Shown: positions 18,140 through 27,649, numbered from the stretch's first letter. The stretch is DNA of 64,000 nucleotides from Algorimicrobium sediminis (GCF_042684585.1 NZ_JBHULS010000002.1:496001-560000); one strand, 5' to 3'. The notes: a model not told the origin generated them from the letters alone. Translations and numbers: made by a program.

Positions 18140-19757
18140 AAAACAGCTATTAATCCCCATTTTTGTTGGTATTGTTTTTGTAACAGGATCCGCTTTTAAA
18201 AACGATTTTTTTGAAATAGCCAAGCAAATTGAAATATTTACAACGCTCTACAAAGAAGTCAATATGAATTATGTAGACGAAACCAATCCAGCCGAATTAA
18301 TGGATACCGCCATAAAAAGTATGCTCAAAGATTTAGATCCCTACACACAATTTTACAACGAACAGGATGTAGAGGCCGAAAAAATAAGACGCACAGGCGA
18401 TTACACGGGTATTGGCGCTAATGTTCGCACCATGAAAGACAAGCTGGTTATTATTGAACCCTATAAAAATTATCCGGCGGATAAAGCGGGTTTAAAAGCA
18501 GGCGATGAAATTATAAAAGTTGAAAATACCCTTATTTCTAATTACAAGGACGATGCCGGGAACTTACTTAAAGGTACCACCGGATCGGAGGTAAACGTTA
18601 CCTATTTAAGGCAAGGAAAAGAATATACTACCAAAATTACCCGCTCCGAAATAGATATCGATGCGGTTCCTTATTTTTCTATGGTAAACGCTAAAACTGG
18701 CTATATTGTACTCGATAAATTTAACAATAAAGCATCGCAGCAAACCAGTTATGCACTACGCGATTTAAAAGCACAAGGCGCCGAAAATATTATATTAGAC
18801 TTGCGCGGCAACCCTGGCGGTTTATTAGTTGAGGCTGTAAATGTGGTTAACCTATTTATACCAAAAGGCCAGTTAGTGGTTACCACAAAATCCAAAGTTC
18901 AAAAATACGATCGGGAATACTATACACAAAAAGAACCGGTAGACACCAACATACCATTGGTTATACTTATAAATGGCAGTAGCGCCTCGGCTAGCGAAAT
19001 TGTTGCTGGGGCTTTACAAGATCTAGATCGGGCTGTTATTGTAGGTGCCAGAAGCTTTGGTAAAGGGCTGGTACAACGTCCTAAACCTTTGTCCTACGGG
19101 ACACAACTTAAAATTACTATTTCGCGTTACTATACACCCTCTGGACGCTGCATACAAGCTTTAGATTATTTGCATAGAGACGAAAAAGGCAATGCCGTAC
19201 GTATAGATAAGACTAAATACAACGCCTTCAAAACAAAAAATGGTCGCGAGGTTTTTGACGGGGGCGGCGTGTTACCAGATGCCGTTTTAGCCACCAATAA
19301 AAACAATTTGATAACCAAAGCAATTCAAAACGATTTTTTAATTTTTAATTACGCCACTTCGTATTACTACAAACACCCTGATTTAAATATTCAGAATTTT
19401 AAACTAACTGAAGCCGATTTTGAAGACTTTAAAAACTATTTAAACACCCATAATTTTAGTTACCACACCGAAACTGAAAAAGAGTTAGAAAAGGTCTTAA
19501 AAACTGCCGAAAAAGAACAAATAGATACGCGCATTAGCGCCGATTATAATACACTATTAAATAGTATTAAACTTGCCAAAAAACAGGCAATAGAGGATAA
19601 TAAGACCGAAATTTTAACACTACTAACAGACGAAATTATAAAACGCTACGTATACCGAGAAGGTTTATATAATTACAACAAAGAAACCAATAAAGAAATT
19701 CAAAAAGCAGCAGAAATCCTTTCAAAACCAGGCACATATTATGGGTTTTTAAAATAA
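18123..19757 (+). CDS. S41-family C-terminal processing protease (CtpA-like)
   Basis: A 544-residue periplasmic or membrane-anchored serine protease. The ATG at 18123 gives MKKILKKQLLIPIFVGIVFV, an N-terminal signal anchor; an ATG 8 codons earlier lies deeper within rnpA and is less likely. A PDZ domain is at about 85-170 (IEPYKNYPADKAGLKAGDEI). The S41 core follows: GYIVLDKFNN, ILDLRGNPGGLL, GSSASASEIVAGALQDLDRA (nucleophile Ser in S-A-S-E) and ARSFGKGLVQ with the general-base Lys. A helical C-terminal region of ~150 residues completes it. It cleaves C-terminal tails of envelope proteins. Confidence 0.92.
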   Translation: MKKILKKQLLIPIFVGIVFVTGSAFKNDFFEIAKQIEIFTTLYKEVNMNYVDETNPAELMDTAIKSMLKDLDPYTQFYNEQDVEAEKIRRTGDYTGIGANVRTMKDKLVIIEPYKNYPADKAGLKAGDEIIKVENTLISNYKDDAGNLLKGTTGSEVNVTYLRQGKEYTTKITRSEIDIDAVPYFSMVNAKTGYIVLDKFNNKASQQTSYALRDLKAQGAENIILDLRGNPGGLLVEAVNVVNLFIPKGQLVVTTKSKVQKYDREYYTQKEPVDTNIPLVILINGSSASASEIVAGALQDLDRAVIVGARSFGKGLVQRPKPLSYGTQLKITISRYYTPSGRCIQALDYLHRDEKGNAVRIDKTKYNAFKTKNGREVFDGGGVLPDAVLATNKNNLITKAIQNDFLIFNYATSYYYKHPDLNIQNFKLTEADFEDFKNYLNTHNFSYHTETEKELEKVLKTAEKEQIDTRISADYNTLLNSIKLAKKQAIEDNKTEILTLLTDEIIKRYVYREGLYNYNKETNKEIQKAAEILSKPGTYYGFLK

Positions 19758-19792
19758 AATTAATATATTGAAGACCATTTGCCCTGTAAATA

Positions 19793-20641
19793 ATGAGAAC
19801 AAGATTTCTTATCCTTTTTTTTATTAGCTTAAACTGGGTTTTTTCACAAGAGGAAGAGCTCCGACATGTTGTATTTTTTGAAACCGATGAATATGTTGTG
19901 TTACCCACCGAAGAAAGCAGACTTTTACTCTTTCTTTCGGAAATAGAATCTATGGATATTGAAAAAATTTCAATCTATGGGTTTACAGACGATACGGGCA
20001 GCGACTCCTATAATTTAAAACTATCGCAATACCGTGCCAATTCTATAAAAGCTATTTTTTCAAACAACGAATTCGACGAATCTAAAATTAGTAATGTAGA
20101 TGGCAAAGGAGAAGTGCTTTTAAAAGTAATGGAAAGCGAAAGTATTGCCAAAGTTAGAGGTTTAAACCGTAAAGTAGAAATTCGTGTAAAACCCTATTCA
20201 CCACCGCGAAAAGAATCGGAATTAATAAAACCAAAAAAAAAAACAGTTGCCGAAACACTAAAAGGCGACGTAAAGGCTGGCGATAAATTTTTACTAGAAA
20301 ATATTTTATTTAAAACCGGTTACAGCATACTGCTACCAGAATCCAAACCCACTTTAGAAGAAATTGCCCAAACCCTACTGGAACGCGATGATATTTACTT
20401 TACCATTCAAGGACATGTTTGCTGCACACAAAGAAAACGCGACGCGGTGGATAGACGTACCAACAAGCAAAACCTATCTGTAGCCCGAGCCGAATACATT
20501 TATAATTATTTAGCCCGAAAAGGTATCGATAAAAAACGCATGAAATATGTTGGTATGCGCGGCCGTTTTCCGTTAGGAGGCGAGGCTAAATACGACCGTC
20601 GGGTAGAAATTTTATTAACCTACGTGGGTGGCCAGAATTAA
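19793..20641 (+). CDS. Secreted protein with two tandem OmpA-like domains
   Basis: A 282-residue protein with a signal peptide (1-18, ending VFS-Q) and no beta-barrel. Residues about 25-133 form one OmpA-like peptidoglycan-binding domain (VVFFETDEYVVL ... GFTDDTGSDSYNLKLSQYRA ... NRKVEIRV). Residues about 165-278 form a second (ILFKTGYSILL ... IQGHVCC ... NLSVARAEYIYNYL ... YDRRVEILL). A Lys/Pro-rich linker joins them. Two OmpA modules suggest binding to two peptidoglycan strands or acting as a spacer. The stop codon overlaps that of the convergent GNAT gene in the shared tetranucleotide TTAA at 20638-20641. Confidence 0.85.
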   Translation: MRTRFLILFFISLNWVFSQEEELRHVVFFETDEYVVLPTEESRLLLFLSEIESMDIEKISIYGFTDDTGSDSYNLKLSQYRANSIKAIFSNNEFDESKISNVDGKGEVLLKVMESESIAKVRGLNRKVEIRVKPYSPPRKESELIKPKKKTVAETLKGDVKAGDKFLLENILFKTGYSILLPESKPTLEEIAQTLLERDDIYFTIQGHVCCTQRKRDAVDRRTNKQNLSVARAEYIYNYLARKGIDKKRMKYVGMRGRFPLGGEAKYDRRVEILLTYVGGQN

Positions 20642-21081
20642 GGTTTTACCATAGCAATATGTGGAATACCATCTTCTAAATAACTAGTGCCAATAGCCCG
20701 AAATCCTAATTTAGCATAAAAATGCTGTAAATAGGTTTGAGCAGAAATTTTAATTTGTGCCTCTTTATGGGTTTTCTCTAAAACGCCAATTGCAGCCTCC
20801 ATAATAACATAACCATAATGGTGTTTTCGTTCGCTTTTTTTAACTAAAACTCTTCCAATACTGGCTTCTTTAAAATATATACCAGACTTAAACGCCCGTG
20901 CATAGGCCACTATTTCATTATTTTTAAAACCTAAAATATGTAATCCATCCGCATCATGGCCGTCTATATCTTGGTATAAACAGGTTTGTTCTAAAACAAA
21001 CACCTCTGCACGCAGTTGTAAAATGGTATATAACTCATGCAAGGTTAATTCACTAAAGGATTTAATTTGTATACTTATCAT
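20638..21081 (-). CDS. GNAT-family N-acetyltransferase (ElaA-like)
   Basis: A 147-residue acetyltransferase resembling ElaA: the N-terminal L-Y-x-I-L-Q-L-R-A-E-V-F-V-L-E-Q-x-C-x-Y-Q-D-I-D-G-x-D segment is characteristic, as is the acetyl-CoA-binding stretch S-I-G-R-V-L-V-K-K-S-E-R followed by G-Y-V-I-M-E, and the closing F-Y-A-K-L-G-F-R-A-I-G. The substrate is unknown. The ATG is at 21079-21081, 3 bases after the end of the upstream lipoprotein gene, so it is probably part of the rpiB-CDF-lipoprotein-GNAT unit on the minus strand. Confidence 0.85.
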   Translation of the reverse strand: MISIQIKSFSELTLHELYTILQLRAEVFVLEQTCLYQDIDGHDADGLHILGFKNNEIVAYARAFKSGIYFKEASIGRVLVKKSERKHHYGYVIMEAAIGVLEKTHKEAQIKISAQTYLQHFYAKLGFRAIGTSYLEDGIPHIAMVKP

Positions 21082-21084
21082 TAG

Positions 21085-21480
21085 TTATAAAGATTTTCGG
21101 GTTATTAACAAGGTGTTTTCTGGTAATTTAACAGATACTTCAAAGTAATAAATGCCCTCCGTAACGCGTGTTGAAACATCGTAATTTAAAACCTCATAAG
21201 AATAGTAGTTATCTGGCATTTGAACTTGAATGGGCGCTTCAGAAAAAAGCTCGGGAATCTCGTAAAATTCCGAATAACTGTTTGCAGGAATTTGTTGGAA
21301 CACAATAGTACCTGCCGTAGTGGTTACTTCGGTTCGTAAAAAAGGAAATAGTGTATTATTTTTTATACCAATTTGTAAGGTTTTTGGTTTGGGAAATGCC
21401 TGGTCTATAAGCTGTTCGGTAGTATGGGAACAGGATACACTTAAGCCCATTACTAAAAATAAAATAACAATCTGTTTCAT
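21085..21480 (-). CDS. Hypothetical lipoprotein
   Basis: A 131-residue lipoprotein of unknown function. The ATG at 21478-21480 gives MKQIVILFLVMGLSVSC, a clear lipobox at Cys17; a longer in-frame reading would begin inside the CDF gene and bury the signal. The mature part is short and beta-rich (T-L-Q-I-G-I-K-N-N-T-L-F-P-F-L-R-T-E-V ...), perhaps a single sandwich domain. It lies 4 bases after the CDF stop. Confidence 0.7.
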   Translation of the reverse strand: MKQIVILFLVMGLSVSCSHTTEQLIDQAFPKPKTLQIGIKNNTLFPFLRTEVTTTAGTIVFQQIPANSYSEFYEIPELFSEAPIQVQMPDNYYSYEVLNYDVSTRVTEGIYYFEVSVKLPENTLLITRKSL

Positions 21481-21484
21481 CTGT

Positions 21485-22393
21485 TTAATCTTGTACAATA
21501 ATGGCTTTGGAATCCATTTTATTAAATTCCGGTTGAATGGTAACATGGTTTATACCAAATTCATTTAAAAGTTGGGTTTCAATGGTTGTTAACAGGTTAT
21601 TAAATTCGCTTACAGACATGTTTCTTACAACATCTAAATGCGCTTCTAAATGCACTTCGTTTTCATTTAAGCTCCAAATATGCACATGATGTAGTTTTTT
21701 AACATCTGGTATGTTGTTTACCATGGCAACCACCATTTCAATATTAATATGACTAGGTGTAAACAACATAAGCATGGTAGTGGAACGCTTTAATAAATTA
21801 AACCCAACAACAATTAAATATAAGGCAATTAAAAAAGTTAATACACTATCTACCCAATACACCTGGTAAACAGCCATAAACAAACCACCAACTAATACGG
21901 CAACACTTGCTAACAGGTCTGTTAATAAATGACTGTATGCCGAGGCCATATTTAAATTTGATTGGGCATCTTTTTTTAATAATAAAACGGAAAATCCGTT
22001 TCCTATAATAGCCACAATAGCCAACCATATAACTACTTCCGAATTTATAATTTGTGGATTAAAAAAACGCTTTACCGCTTCAATTATTAAAAGGACAGCA
22101 ATAACCACCAAGCTAGCTGCGTTTATAAATGCCGCTAAAATTTCGGCACGTTTAAATCCAAAAGTTTTATTTTTTGAGGCCCATTTTGTAACCAATTTAG
22201 TGGCTACATAACTAATTATTAACGAAATAACATCGGTAAAATTATGAAGCGCATCGCTTAATAAAGATAAACTACCAGAAATTAAGCCACCAATTACCTG
22301 CGCAACGGTAATAACTAAATTTATAAAAATAGCGTAAACTAACCGCCTACTTTTTAAATGGTGTAAGTGGTTACCACCACGCACAGCCGTCAT
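21485..22393 (-). CDS. Cation diffusion facilitator (zinc/divalent-metal exporter)
   Basis: A 302-residue CDF transporter of the CzcD/ZitB type with six transmembrane helices and a C-terminal cytoplasmic ferredoxin-like domain. The metal-site residues are visible: S-L-L-S-D-A-L-H-N-F-T-D in TM2 and H-L-L-T-D in TM5. The His-containing N-terminus (GGNHLHHL) and the closing H-V-T-I-Q-P-E-F are also typical. It exports Zn2+ or similar ions by proton exchange. It starts 3 bases after rpiB ends. Confidence 0.92.
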   Translation of the reverse strand: MTAVRGGNHLHHLKSRRLVYAIFINLVITVAQVIGGLISGSLSLLSDALHNFTDVISLIISYVATKLVTKWASKNKTFGFKRAEILAAFINAASLVVIAVLLIIEAVKRFFNPQIINSEVVIWLAIVAIIGNGFSVLLLKKDAQSNLNMASAYSHLLTDLLASVAVLVGGLFMAVYQVYWVDSVLTFLIALYLIVVGFNLLKRSTTMLMLFTPSHINIEMVVAMVNNIPDVKKLHHVHIWSLNENEVHLEAHLDVVRNMSVSEFNNLLTTIETQLLNEFGINHVTIQPEFNKMDSKAIIVQD

Positions 22394-22396
22394 AAT

Positions 22397-22828
22397 TTAT
22401 GAGTTAGGAATTTTAGCTACACGATTTTGATGTCTGCCACCTTCAAAAGGTGTTTCTAGAAATGTATCTACCATATTAATAGCTTGTTGTACCGATGTAA
22501 ACCGTGCTGGAATACTTAAAATATTAGCATCGTTATGTTGTCGTGCTAAAGCTGTTATCTCTGCAGTCCAGCAAAGGGCAGATCTTACTGCTTGATGCTT
22601 ATTAGCAGTCATGTTTGCTCCATTTCCGCTCCCGCAAATAATAATACCAAAATCTGCTTGCTTGCTCGCCACATCGTTGGCAACAGGATGTATAAAATCT
22701 GGATAATCTACACTTTCTGTTGTGTTTGTTCCGTGGTTAATTACGTGATAACCCTTTTTTTCCAAATGTTTTTGAATGGCAAATTTATAATCGGTTCCAG
22801 CATGATCGTTGCCAATAGATAGTTTCAT
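22397..22828 (-). CDS. rpiB: Ribose-5-phosphate isomerase B
   Basis: A 143-residue RpiB/LacAB-family isomerase that interconverts ribose-5-phosphate and ribulose-5-phosphate. Conserved elements: I-G-N-D-H-A-G (substrate His), the catalytic Cys in I-I-C-G-S-G-N-G (about 64-71), R-S-A-L-C, and H-N-D-A-N-I-L-S-I-P-A-R. The preferred start is the ATG at 22826-22828 (MKLSIGNDHAG); an in-frame TTG two codons upstream is less likely. First gene of a four-gene minus-strand unit, divergent from rnr across a 1-kb gap. Confidence 0.93.
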   Translation of the reverse strand: MKLSIGNDHAGTDYKFAIQKHLEKKGYHVINHGTNTTESVDYPDFIHPVANDVASKQADFGIIICGSGNGANMTANKHQAVRSALCWTAEITALARQHNDANILSIPARFTSVQQAINMVDTFLETPFEGGRHQNRVAKIPNS

Positions 22829-23851
22829 GTTCAATATATTTTAATGCTGTTAAAGGTAAAAAAATAATACCAGTTCTTTTTAAAAGTTTTTAACTTGAAA
22901 CGGCTACCATATGTCATTCCAATTGGTTTAAAAAATGCTTCGTTTGGTTAACTAAATGCTTTTAAAATAACCAACTGTTTTAAAACCTAACTTATTTATT
23001 CAATTTAAACATAATACCAAGTAGCAAACACCTCCTGCCTAAATAAAATAATAAAAAGCTTAAATTAGGTCTGTAATAAATTATGTAATATACTAATTAA
23101 CAGAACTCTATAGTTTAAAGTTTTATAAAATTTACAAAGCCTAATAAGGTTATTAATAAGTACCTAAGCTATGGTGCATAAAATGTTAATAAGTGTTCAT
23201 TAAATTTTAAAACTTAAATTTTTAAAAATCAATTATTTTTTTCAAGCAAAAACCAAGCGGAATAAACCAAAAAAGTTAGCACTTATTTTTGGACAAGTTT
23301 TAAGACATCATTGACGGTCTTATAAACACCATATTTTAAAAAACTTTTCAATTATAAACTGTAAATTTAGGTTATTAACAGTTGTTAATAGCTTTTACAA
23401 GCTCACACATTTTAAAGGTTTTACCTTTATAGAAGTTGTTAATTTCCTACCTATAATTTGTAAATTACGACTAATCAAAATAAAATTACAGAAAGTTATA
23501 CCTGTTATTAACAAGCTATCATAAACAGTATTATTTTTTTAAAAATTTAAAAGAAAATCTATTATACTTATATATGTGTGAATAACTCGTTTTGGTACTG
23601 TGCTTAGCTAGCTTTTATTTAAACGATATGTTATAAAATTATTAATTACTTAAATCCAAACTTACATCTCGTATTAAAACCGTAACTTTGTTACAAACTT
23701 ACTAGTTTTAGTAACCTGATTACTACCAAACAAACCAAGTAAAAGCGTTAACCTCTTCCGTAAAAGTGGTAAGTTTTAAACTAAAATATTTCTAAATAGA
23801 CCTAATAGCAAGGATATTGAGGCCAATAGAAATAAAACGATTACAAACTAC
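22829..23851. other. 1-kb AT-rich gene-free gap with DnaA-box-like 9-mers (candidate oriC)
   Basis: No supported ORF. TTATTAACA or its complement occurs exactly at 23184-23192, 23372-23380 and 23505-23513, with a near copy at 23383-23391 forming a head-to-head palindrome with the second (23373-23390). A perfect TTATNCACA DnaA-box match on the minus strand lies at 23577-23585. A 6-bp inverted repeat TAAGAC/GTCTTA is at 23301-23322. Together with parS-like sites 16-18 kb away this could be a replication origin, but my hand counts show more C than G on the plus strand in both halves of the gap, so no skew switch is visible in it. Confidence 0.35.
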
Positions 23852-26083
23852 ATGACAAAAAAGAAACACAGGAAACCTTCAAATAACAAGATTTCCAATT
23901 TGACTAATACCATATTAAGTATTTTAAAAAAGGAACGCAATAAAGCGTTTAATTACAAACAAATAGCTTCAAAAATTGGCGTTAATGATGCCAGTAGCCG
24001 AAACCAAATAATTAAAAAATTACAGCAACTTAAAGCCAAACAGGAAATTGAGGAGGTAGAACGTGGTAAATTTAAAGCCATTATTTCTACCGAGTACCAT
24101 ACAGGTATTGTAGATATGGCCTCCAGAGGCTCTGGTTATATTATTTCAGACGATTTTGAAGAGGATATATACATTGCCTCCAATAATATGAATAAAGCGC
24201 TTCATGGAGACGAAGTGGAGTTTTATGCTTACAAACGTTTAAAAGGTGGTAAACGAGAAGGCGAAATTACACAAATACTTAAACGGGCAAAATCTGAATA
24301 TGTTGGCGTAATTCAAATTCATAAAAACTATGCCTTTGTGGTTGTAGATAGTAACAAAATGTACACCGATATTTTTGTGCCAATTAATAAAACCAAACAG
24401 GCACAAGACGGCGATAAAGTATTAGTTGGTTTGGAGGATTGGCCACAAAAAGCCGATTCTCCAAACGGTAAGGTGTTGGAAATTTTAGGTCGTCCAGGCG
24501 AACATAATACCGAAATACACGCTATTTTGGCTGAATATGGTTTGCCAATGGCATTTCCTAAAGAGGTAGCAGATTTTGCCAATAAAATTGATACCTCTAT
24601 AACCAAAGAAGAAATATCAAAACGCCGCGATATGCGGCAGGATTTAACCTTTACAATAGATCCAAAAGATGCTAAAGATTTTGACGATGCACTATCGTTT
24701 AAAGTTCTAGAAAATGGTTTATTTGAAATTGGTATTCACATTGCCGATGTATCGCATTACGTGCAACCCGGAACCATTCTAGATGATGAAGCTTACGAGC
24801 GGGCAACATCGGTATATTTGGTGGATAGAGTAGTGCCCATGCTACCAGAGGTATTATCTAATAACGCGTGTTCTTTGCGCCCACATGAGGAAAAATATAC
24901 CTTTTCGGCTGTGTTTAAAATGAATGAAAAAGCAGAAGTGGTTCACGAGTGGTATGGACGAACAGTTACTTATTCCGATGCTCGTTTTGCCTATGAAGAG
25001 GCCCAAGCCATAATTGAACAAAACGATAGTTTAAACAAGGATAACCTATCTGCTTTAAAACAAAGTATAAACACTACTATTCCAGAAAACGTATCTATTT
25101 CTGGTAAAACTTATAATACAACGCCAGAAATTGCAGAAGCCATACTTAAAATGGATGCTTTTGCAAAAAAAATGCGAGCCAGACGCATGCGCTCCGGAGC
25201 CATTTCTTTTGATAAGGTTGAGGTTAAATTTAATTTAGATGAAGCAGCCAATCCTGTTGGTGTGTTTTTTAAAACATCGAAAGATGCCAATAAAATGATT
25301 GAAGAGTTTATGCTTTTAGCCAACCGGAAAGTATCGGAATTTGTTGGTAAACAGAAAAAAACATTTGTTTACAGAGTGCATGATGAACCAGACGATACCA
25401 AATTGGCAGCCCTTCAAAATGTAGTGGGTAGGTTTGGTTATAAATTAAATTTTAAAGACAAGAAAACAACGGCTGCGTCGTTAAATAATTTGTTGCACAG
25501 CGTTACGGGTAAAAAAGAACAGAATTTGGTAGATACACTAACAATTCGTACCATGAGTAAAGCCGAATATACAACGCATAACATTGGTCATTATGGATTG
25601 GCATTCGATTATTACAGTCATTTTACCTCACCAATTAGGCGCTATCCCGATGTTATGACGCATCGGTTATTGCAGCAGTATTTAGATGGCGAAAAATCGG
25701 CCAACCCCGATATTTATGAGGATAAGTGCAACCATTGTAGTAACATGGAAAATTTAGCCACTAAAGCAGAACGCGACTCTATTAAATATATGCAAATTAG
25801 GTTTATGGAAGACCATAAAGAAGCACATTTTGTAGGGGTTATTTCGGGTGTAACCGATTGGGGAATTTATATTGAAATTATTGAAAATAAATGCGAAGGC
25901 ATGGTAAGTGTTCGGGATATGAAAGACGATCATTACCAATTTGATCCAGATCATTATGCTTTAATTGGGAAACATTCAAAACTCATGTACCAGCTGGGCG
26001 ATGAAGTAATTGTAAAGGTAAAAAACACAGATTTGGTTAAAAAACACCTAGATTTTTATCTTTTGGGTAAAAATGAAGCCTAA
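23852..26083 (+). CDS. rnr: Ribonuclease R
   Basis: A 743-residue 3'-5' exoribonuclease of the RNB family. In order: an N-terminal winged-helix-like basic segment, two cold-shock-type OB folds, the RNB catalytic domain with T-I-D-P-K-D-A-K-D-F-D-D-A-L-S at about residue 268 (the metal-binding Asp cluster), G-I-H-I-A-D-V-S-H-Y-V, F-T-S-P-I-R-R-Y-P-D, and a C-terminal S1 domain (about 650-725: F-V-G-V-I-S-G-V-T-D-W-G-I-Y-I-E). It degrades structured RNA and takes part in rRNA and mRNA turnover. Starts at ATG 23852. Confidence 0.95.
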   Translation: MTKKKHRKPSNNKISNLTNTILSILKKERNKAFNYKQIASKIGVNDASSRNQIIKKLQQLKAKQEIEEVERGKFKAIISTEYHTGIVDMASRGSGYIISDDFEEDIYIASNNMNKALHGDEVEFYAYKRLKGGKREGEITQILKRAKSEYVGVIQIHKNYAFVVVDSNKMYTDIFVPINKTKQAQDGDKVLVGLEDWPQKADSPNGKVLEILGRPGEHNTEIHAILAEYGLPMAFPKEVADFANKIDTSITKEEISKRRDMRQDLTFTIDPKDAKDFDDALSFKVLENGLFEIGIHIADVSHYVQPGTILDDEAYERATSVYLVDRVVPMLPEVLSNNACSLRPHEEKYTFSAVFKMNEKAEVVHEWYGRTVTYSDARFAYEEAQAIIEQNDSLNKDNLSALKQSINTTIPENVSISGKTYNTTPEIAEAILKMDAFAKKMRARRMRSGAISFDKVEVKFNLDEAANPVGVFFKTSKDANKMIEEFMLLANRKVSEFVGKQKKTFVYRVHDEPDDTKLAALQNVVGRFGYKLNFKDKKTTAASLNNLLHSVTGKKEQNLVDTLTIRTMSKAEYTTHNIGHYGLAFDYYSHFTSPIRRYPDVMTHRLLQQYLDGEKSANPDIYEDKCNHCSNMENLATKAERDSIKYMQIRFMEDHKEAHFVGVISGVTDWGIYIEIIENKCEGMVSVRDMKDDHYQFDPDHYALIGKHSKLMYQLGDEVIVKVKNTDLVKKHLDFYLLGKNEA

Positions 26084-26123
26084 AATGTGTTGTAAATAAA
26101 TCATCATATTAAAAAAAATAGTC

Positions 26124-26807
26124 ATGAAAAATTATCTGTTTGCCGGACTTTTCTATATGCTAGTTGTAGCGGGAAGTTTTGGACAACAAGAAAAAATGTT
26201 AGGCGATTTTAAAACGCTAAAAGTTTACGATAGGATAGAGGTAGCACTTATAAAATCGGATGTAAATAAGGTGGTTTTAAAAGGAAAATATACAGACGAT
26301 GTGGTTATTGTTAACAAAAATGGCACACTTAAAATACGCATGTCACTTCAAAAATTATTTGATGGCGACGAAACCAGCGTCGAATTATATTACAAACACA
26401 TAGATGTTATAGATGTTAATGAAGGTGCTTTTGTGGGTTCTAATGAGGTTTTTAATCAATTCGATTTAAAACTTCATGCCCAAGAAGGTGGTAGTATAAA
26501 ATTGCAAGTAGAAAACATTACCTATCTAGAAACCAAAGCCATTACAGGAGGTGTTGTTCGGGTTAGTGGTACTGCAAAAAATCAGGATATCGCTATAAAT
26601 ACAGGTGGATCTTATTTGGGTTCCCAATTACAAAGTAACCAAGCAAACGTTATCATTCAAGCAGCGGGCGAAGCGCATATTTTTGCGCAAGAATTTGTGG
26701 ATGCCAAAGTGCGCGCGGGTGGTACAGTTTATGTGTACGGCAACCCAAAAGAACTTAAGGAACGTACAGTGCTTGGCGGACAGGTAATTATTAAGGATAA
26801 TAACTAG
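26124..26807 (+). CDS. GIN-domain (DUF2807) secreted protein
   Basis: A 227-residue exported protein with signal peptide ending S-F-G-Q (about residue 20) and a right-handed beta-helix-like GIN domain. Diagnostic elements: F-K-T-L-K-V-Y-D-R-I-E-V-A-L near the N-terminus and repeated short strands with Gly turns (E-G-G-S-I-K-L, A-I-T-G-G-V-V-R-V-S-G, G-G-T-V-Y-V-Y-G-N-P). Family members are common in Bacteroidota and thought to be periplasmic or adhesion-related, but their function is not established. Lies 40 bases after rnr. Confidence 0.82.
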   Translation: MKNYLFAGLFYMLVVAGSFGQQEKMLGDFKTLKVYDRIEVALIKSDVNKVVLKGKYTDDVVIVNKNGTLKIRMSLQKLFDGDETSVELYYKHIDVIDVNEGAFVGSNEVFNQFDLKLHAQEGGSIKLQVENITYLETKAITGGVVRVSGTAKNQDIAINTGGSYLGSQLQSNQANVIIQAAGEAHIFAQEFVDAKVRAGGTVYVYGNPKELKERTVLGGQVIIKDNN

Positions 26808-26815
26808 GTTTTTTA

Positions 26816-26823
26816 TAAATTTG
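26816..26823 (+). promoter_or_regulatory. Candidate -7 element for the LysE-family gene
   Basis: TAAATTTG matches TAnnTTTG, 22 bases before the ATG at 26846. No matching -33 box is seen. Confidence 0.4.
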
Positions 26824-26845
26824 TAAAAAATCCTTTTAAATACGT

Positions 26846-27532
26846 ATGTTGGACGATATTTTAGCGGCTATTCCTTTCGGAATACTATTATCTTTTACCA
26901 TTGGCCCTGTATTTTTTGTGCTATTAGAAACCAGTGCAACAAAAGGAATAAAAAGCGCTTTAATATTCGATTTTGGCGTAATTTTAGCCGATATTTTCTT
27001 CATTATCGTAGCTTATTACAGTACCAGTAAATTACTAGATAAAATTAAGGACGATCCTAATTTTTTAATTTTTGGCGGTGTTCTTTTGGCTGTTTATGGC
27101 TTTATTTCTTTTATAAAAACATCCAAATCTTTTAGAGATATTGTTCGTGAATTTCATACGGTAGAAATAAAAAAAAACTTTGGTAAATTATTTATAAAAG
27201 GGTTTTTATTAAATTTCATTAATGTTGGTGTCCTTCTTGGGTGGCTTGGTTTTATTGTTATTGGTAACTCATTAACCGAAACCGAACACGGCTTATTTGT
27301 ATTTTTAGGAACTATTTTAGCTGTGTATTTTATAGTGGATATTCTTAAAATGTTAGCAGCCAAAACTTTAAAAAACAAACTGACGCCAAAGCGTATTTTT
27401 AAAACAAAAAAAATTGTGTCACTTCTTATTATGGGCTTTGGTATTTTATTGTTAATTCAGGGGTTTTTTCCTAAAGAAAAGGAACTTTTAAAACAATCTT
27501 TAGACGATATTGAACTTTTTAAAACGCCATAA
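26846..27532 (+). CDS. LysE-family exporter
   Basis: A 228-residue membrane protein with about six hydrophobic helices and the LysE/RhtB N-terminal signature F-G-I-L-L-S-F-T-I-G-P-V-F-F (about 11-24) followed by a second helix starting G-I-K-S-A-L-I-F-D-F-G. Members export amino acids or related small molecules; which one is unknown. The last gene before the tRNA-Cys repeat array. A short hairpin at 27650-27669 may end its transcript. Confidence 0.85.
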   Translation: MLDDILAAIPFGILLSFTIGPVFFVLLETSATKGIKSALIFDFGVILADIFFIIVAYYSTSKLLDKIKDDPNFLIFGGVLLAVYGFISFIKTSKSFRDIVREFHTVEIKKNFGKLFIKGFLLNFINVGVLLGWLGFIVIGNSLTETEHGLFVFLGTILAVYFIVDILKMLAAKTLKNKLTPKRIFKTKKIVSLLIMGFGILLLIQGFFPKEKELLKQSLDDIELFKTP

Positions 27533-27649
27533 GTTTTCATTTAGGAGTTATAACCGTATCTTTTGAATGTTTAAAAACATGGTACGTTATGCTAAAATTT
27601 GAATAATTTTATCAGCATTCACATTTCTTGCTAGTTCTAGCTTACATAC

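Noticed and set aside
21481..21546. Upstream start of the minus-strand lipoprotein inside the CDF gene
   Set aside because: It would add 22 residues before a classical lipoprotein signal; the ATG at 21478-21480 is preferred.
22829..23851. Riboswitch or known structured RNA in the large gap
   Set aside because: Only short inverted repeats are seen; nothing matches a riboswitch core, RNase P RNA, SRP RNA or tmRNA that I can recognise.
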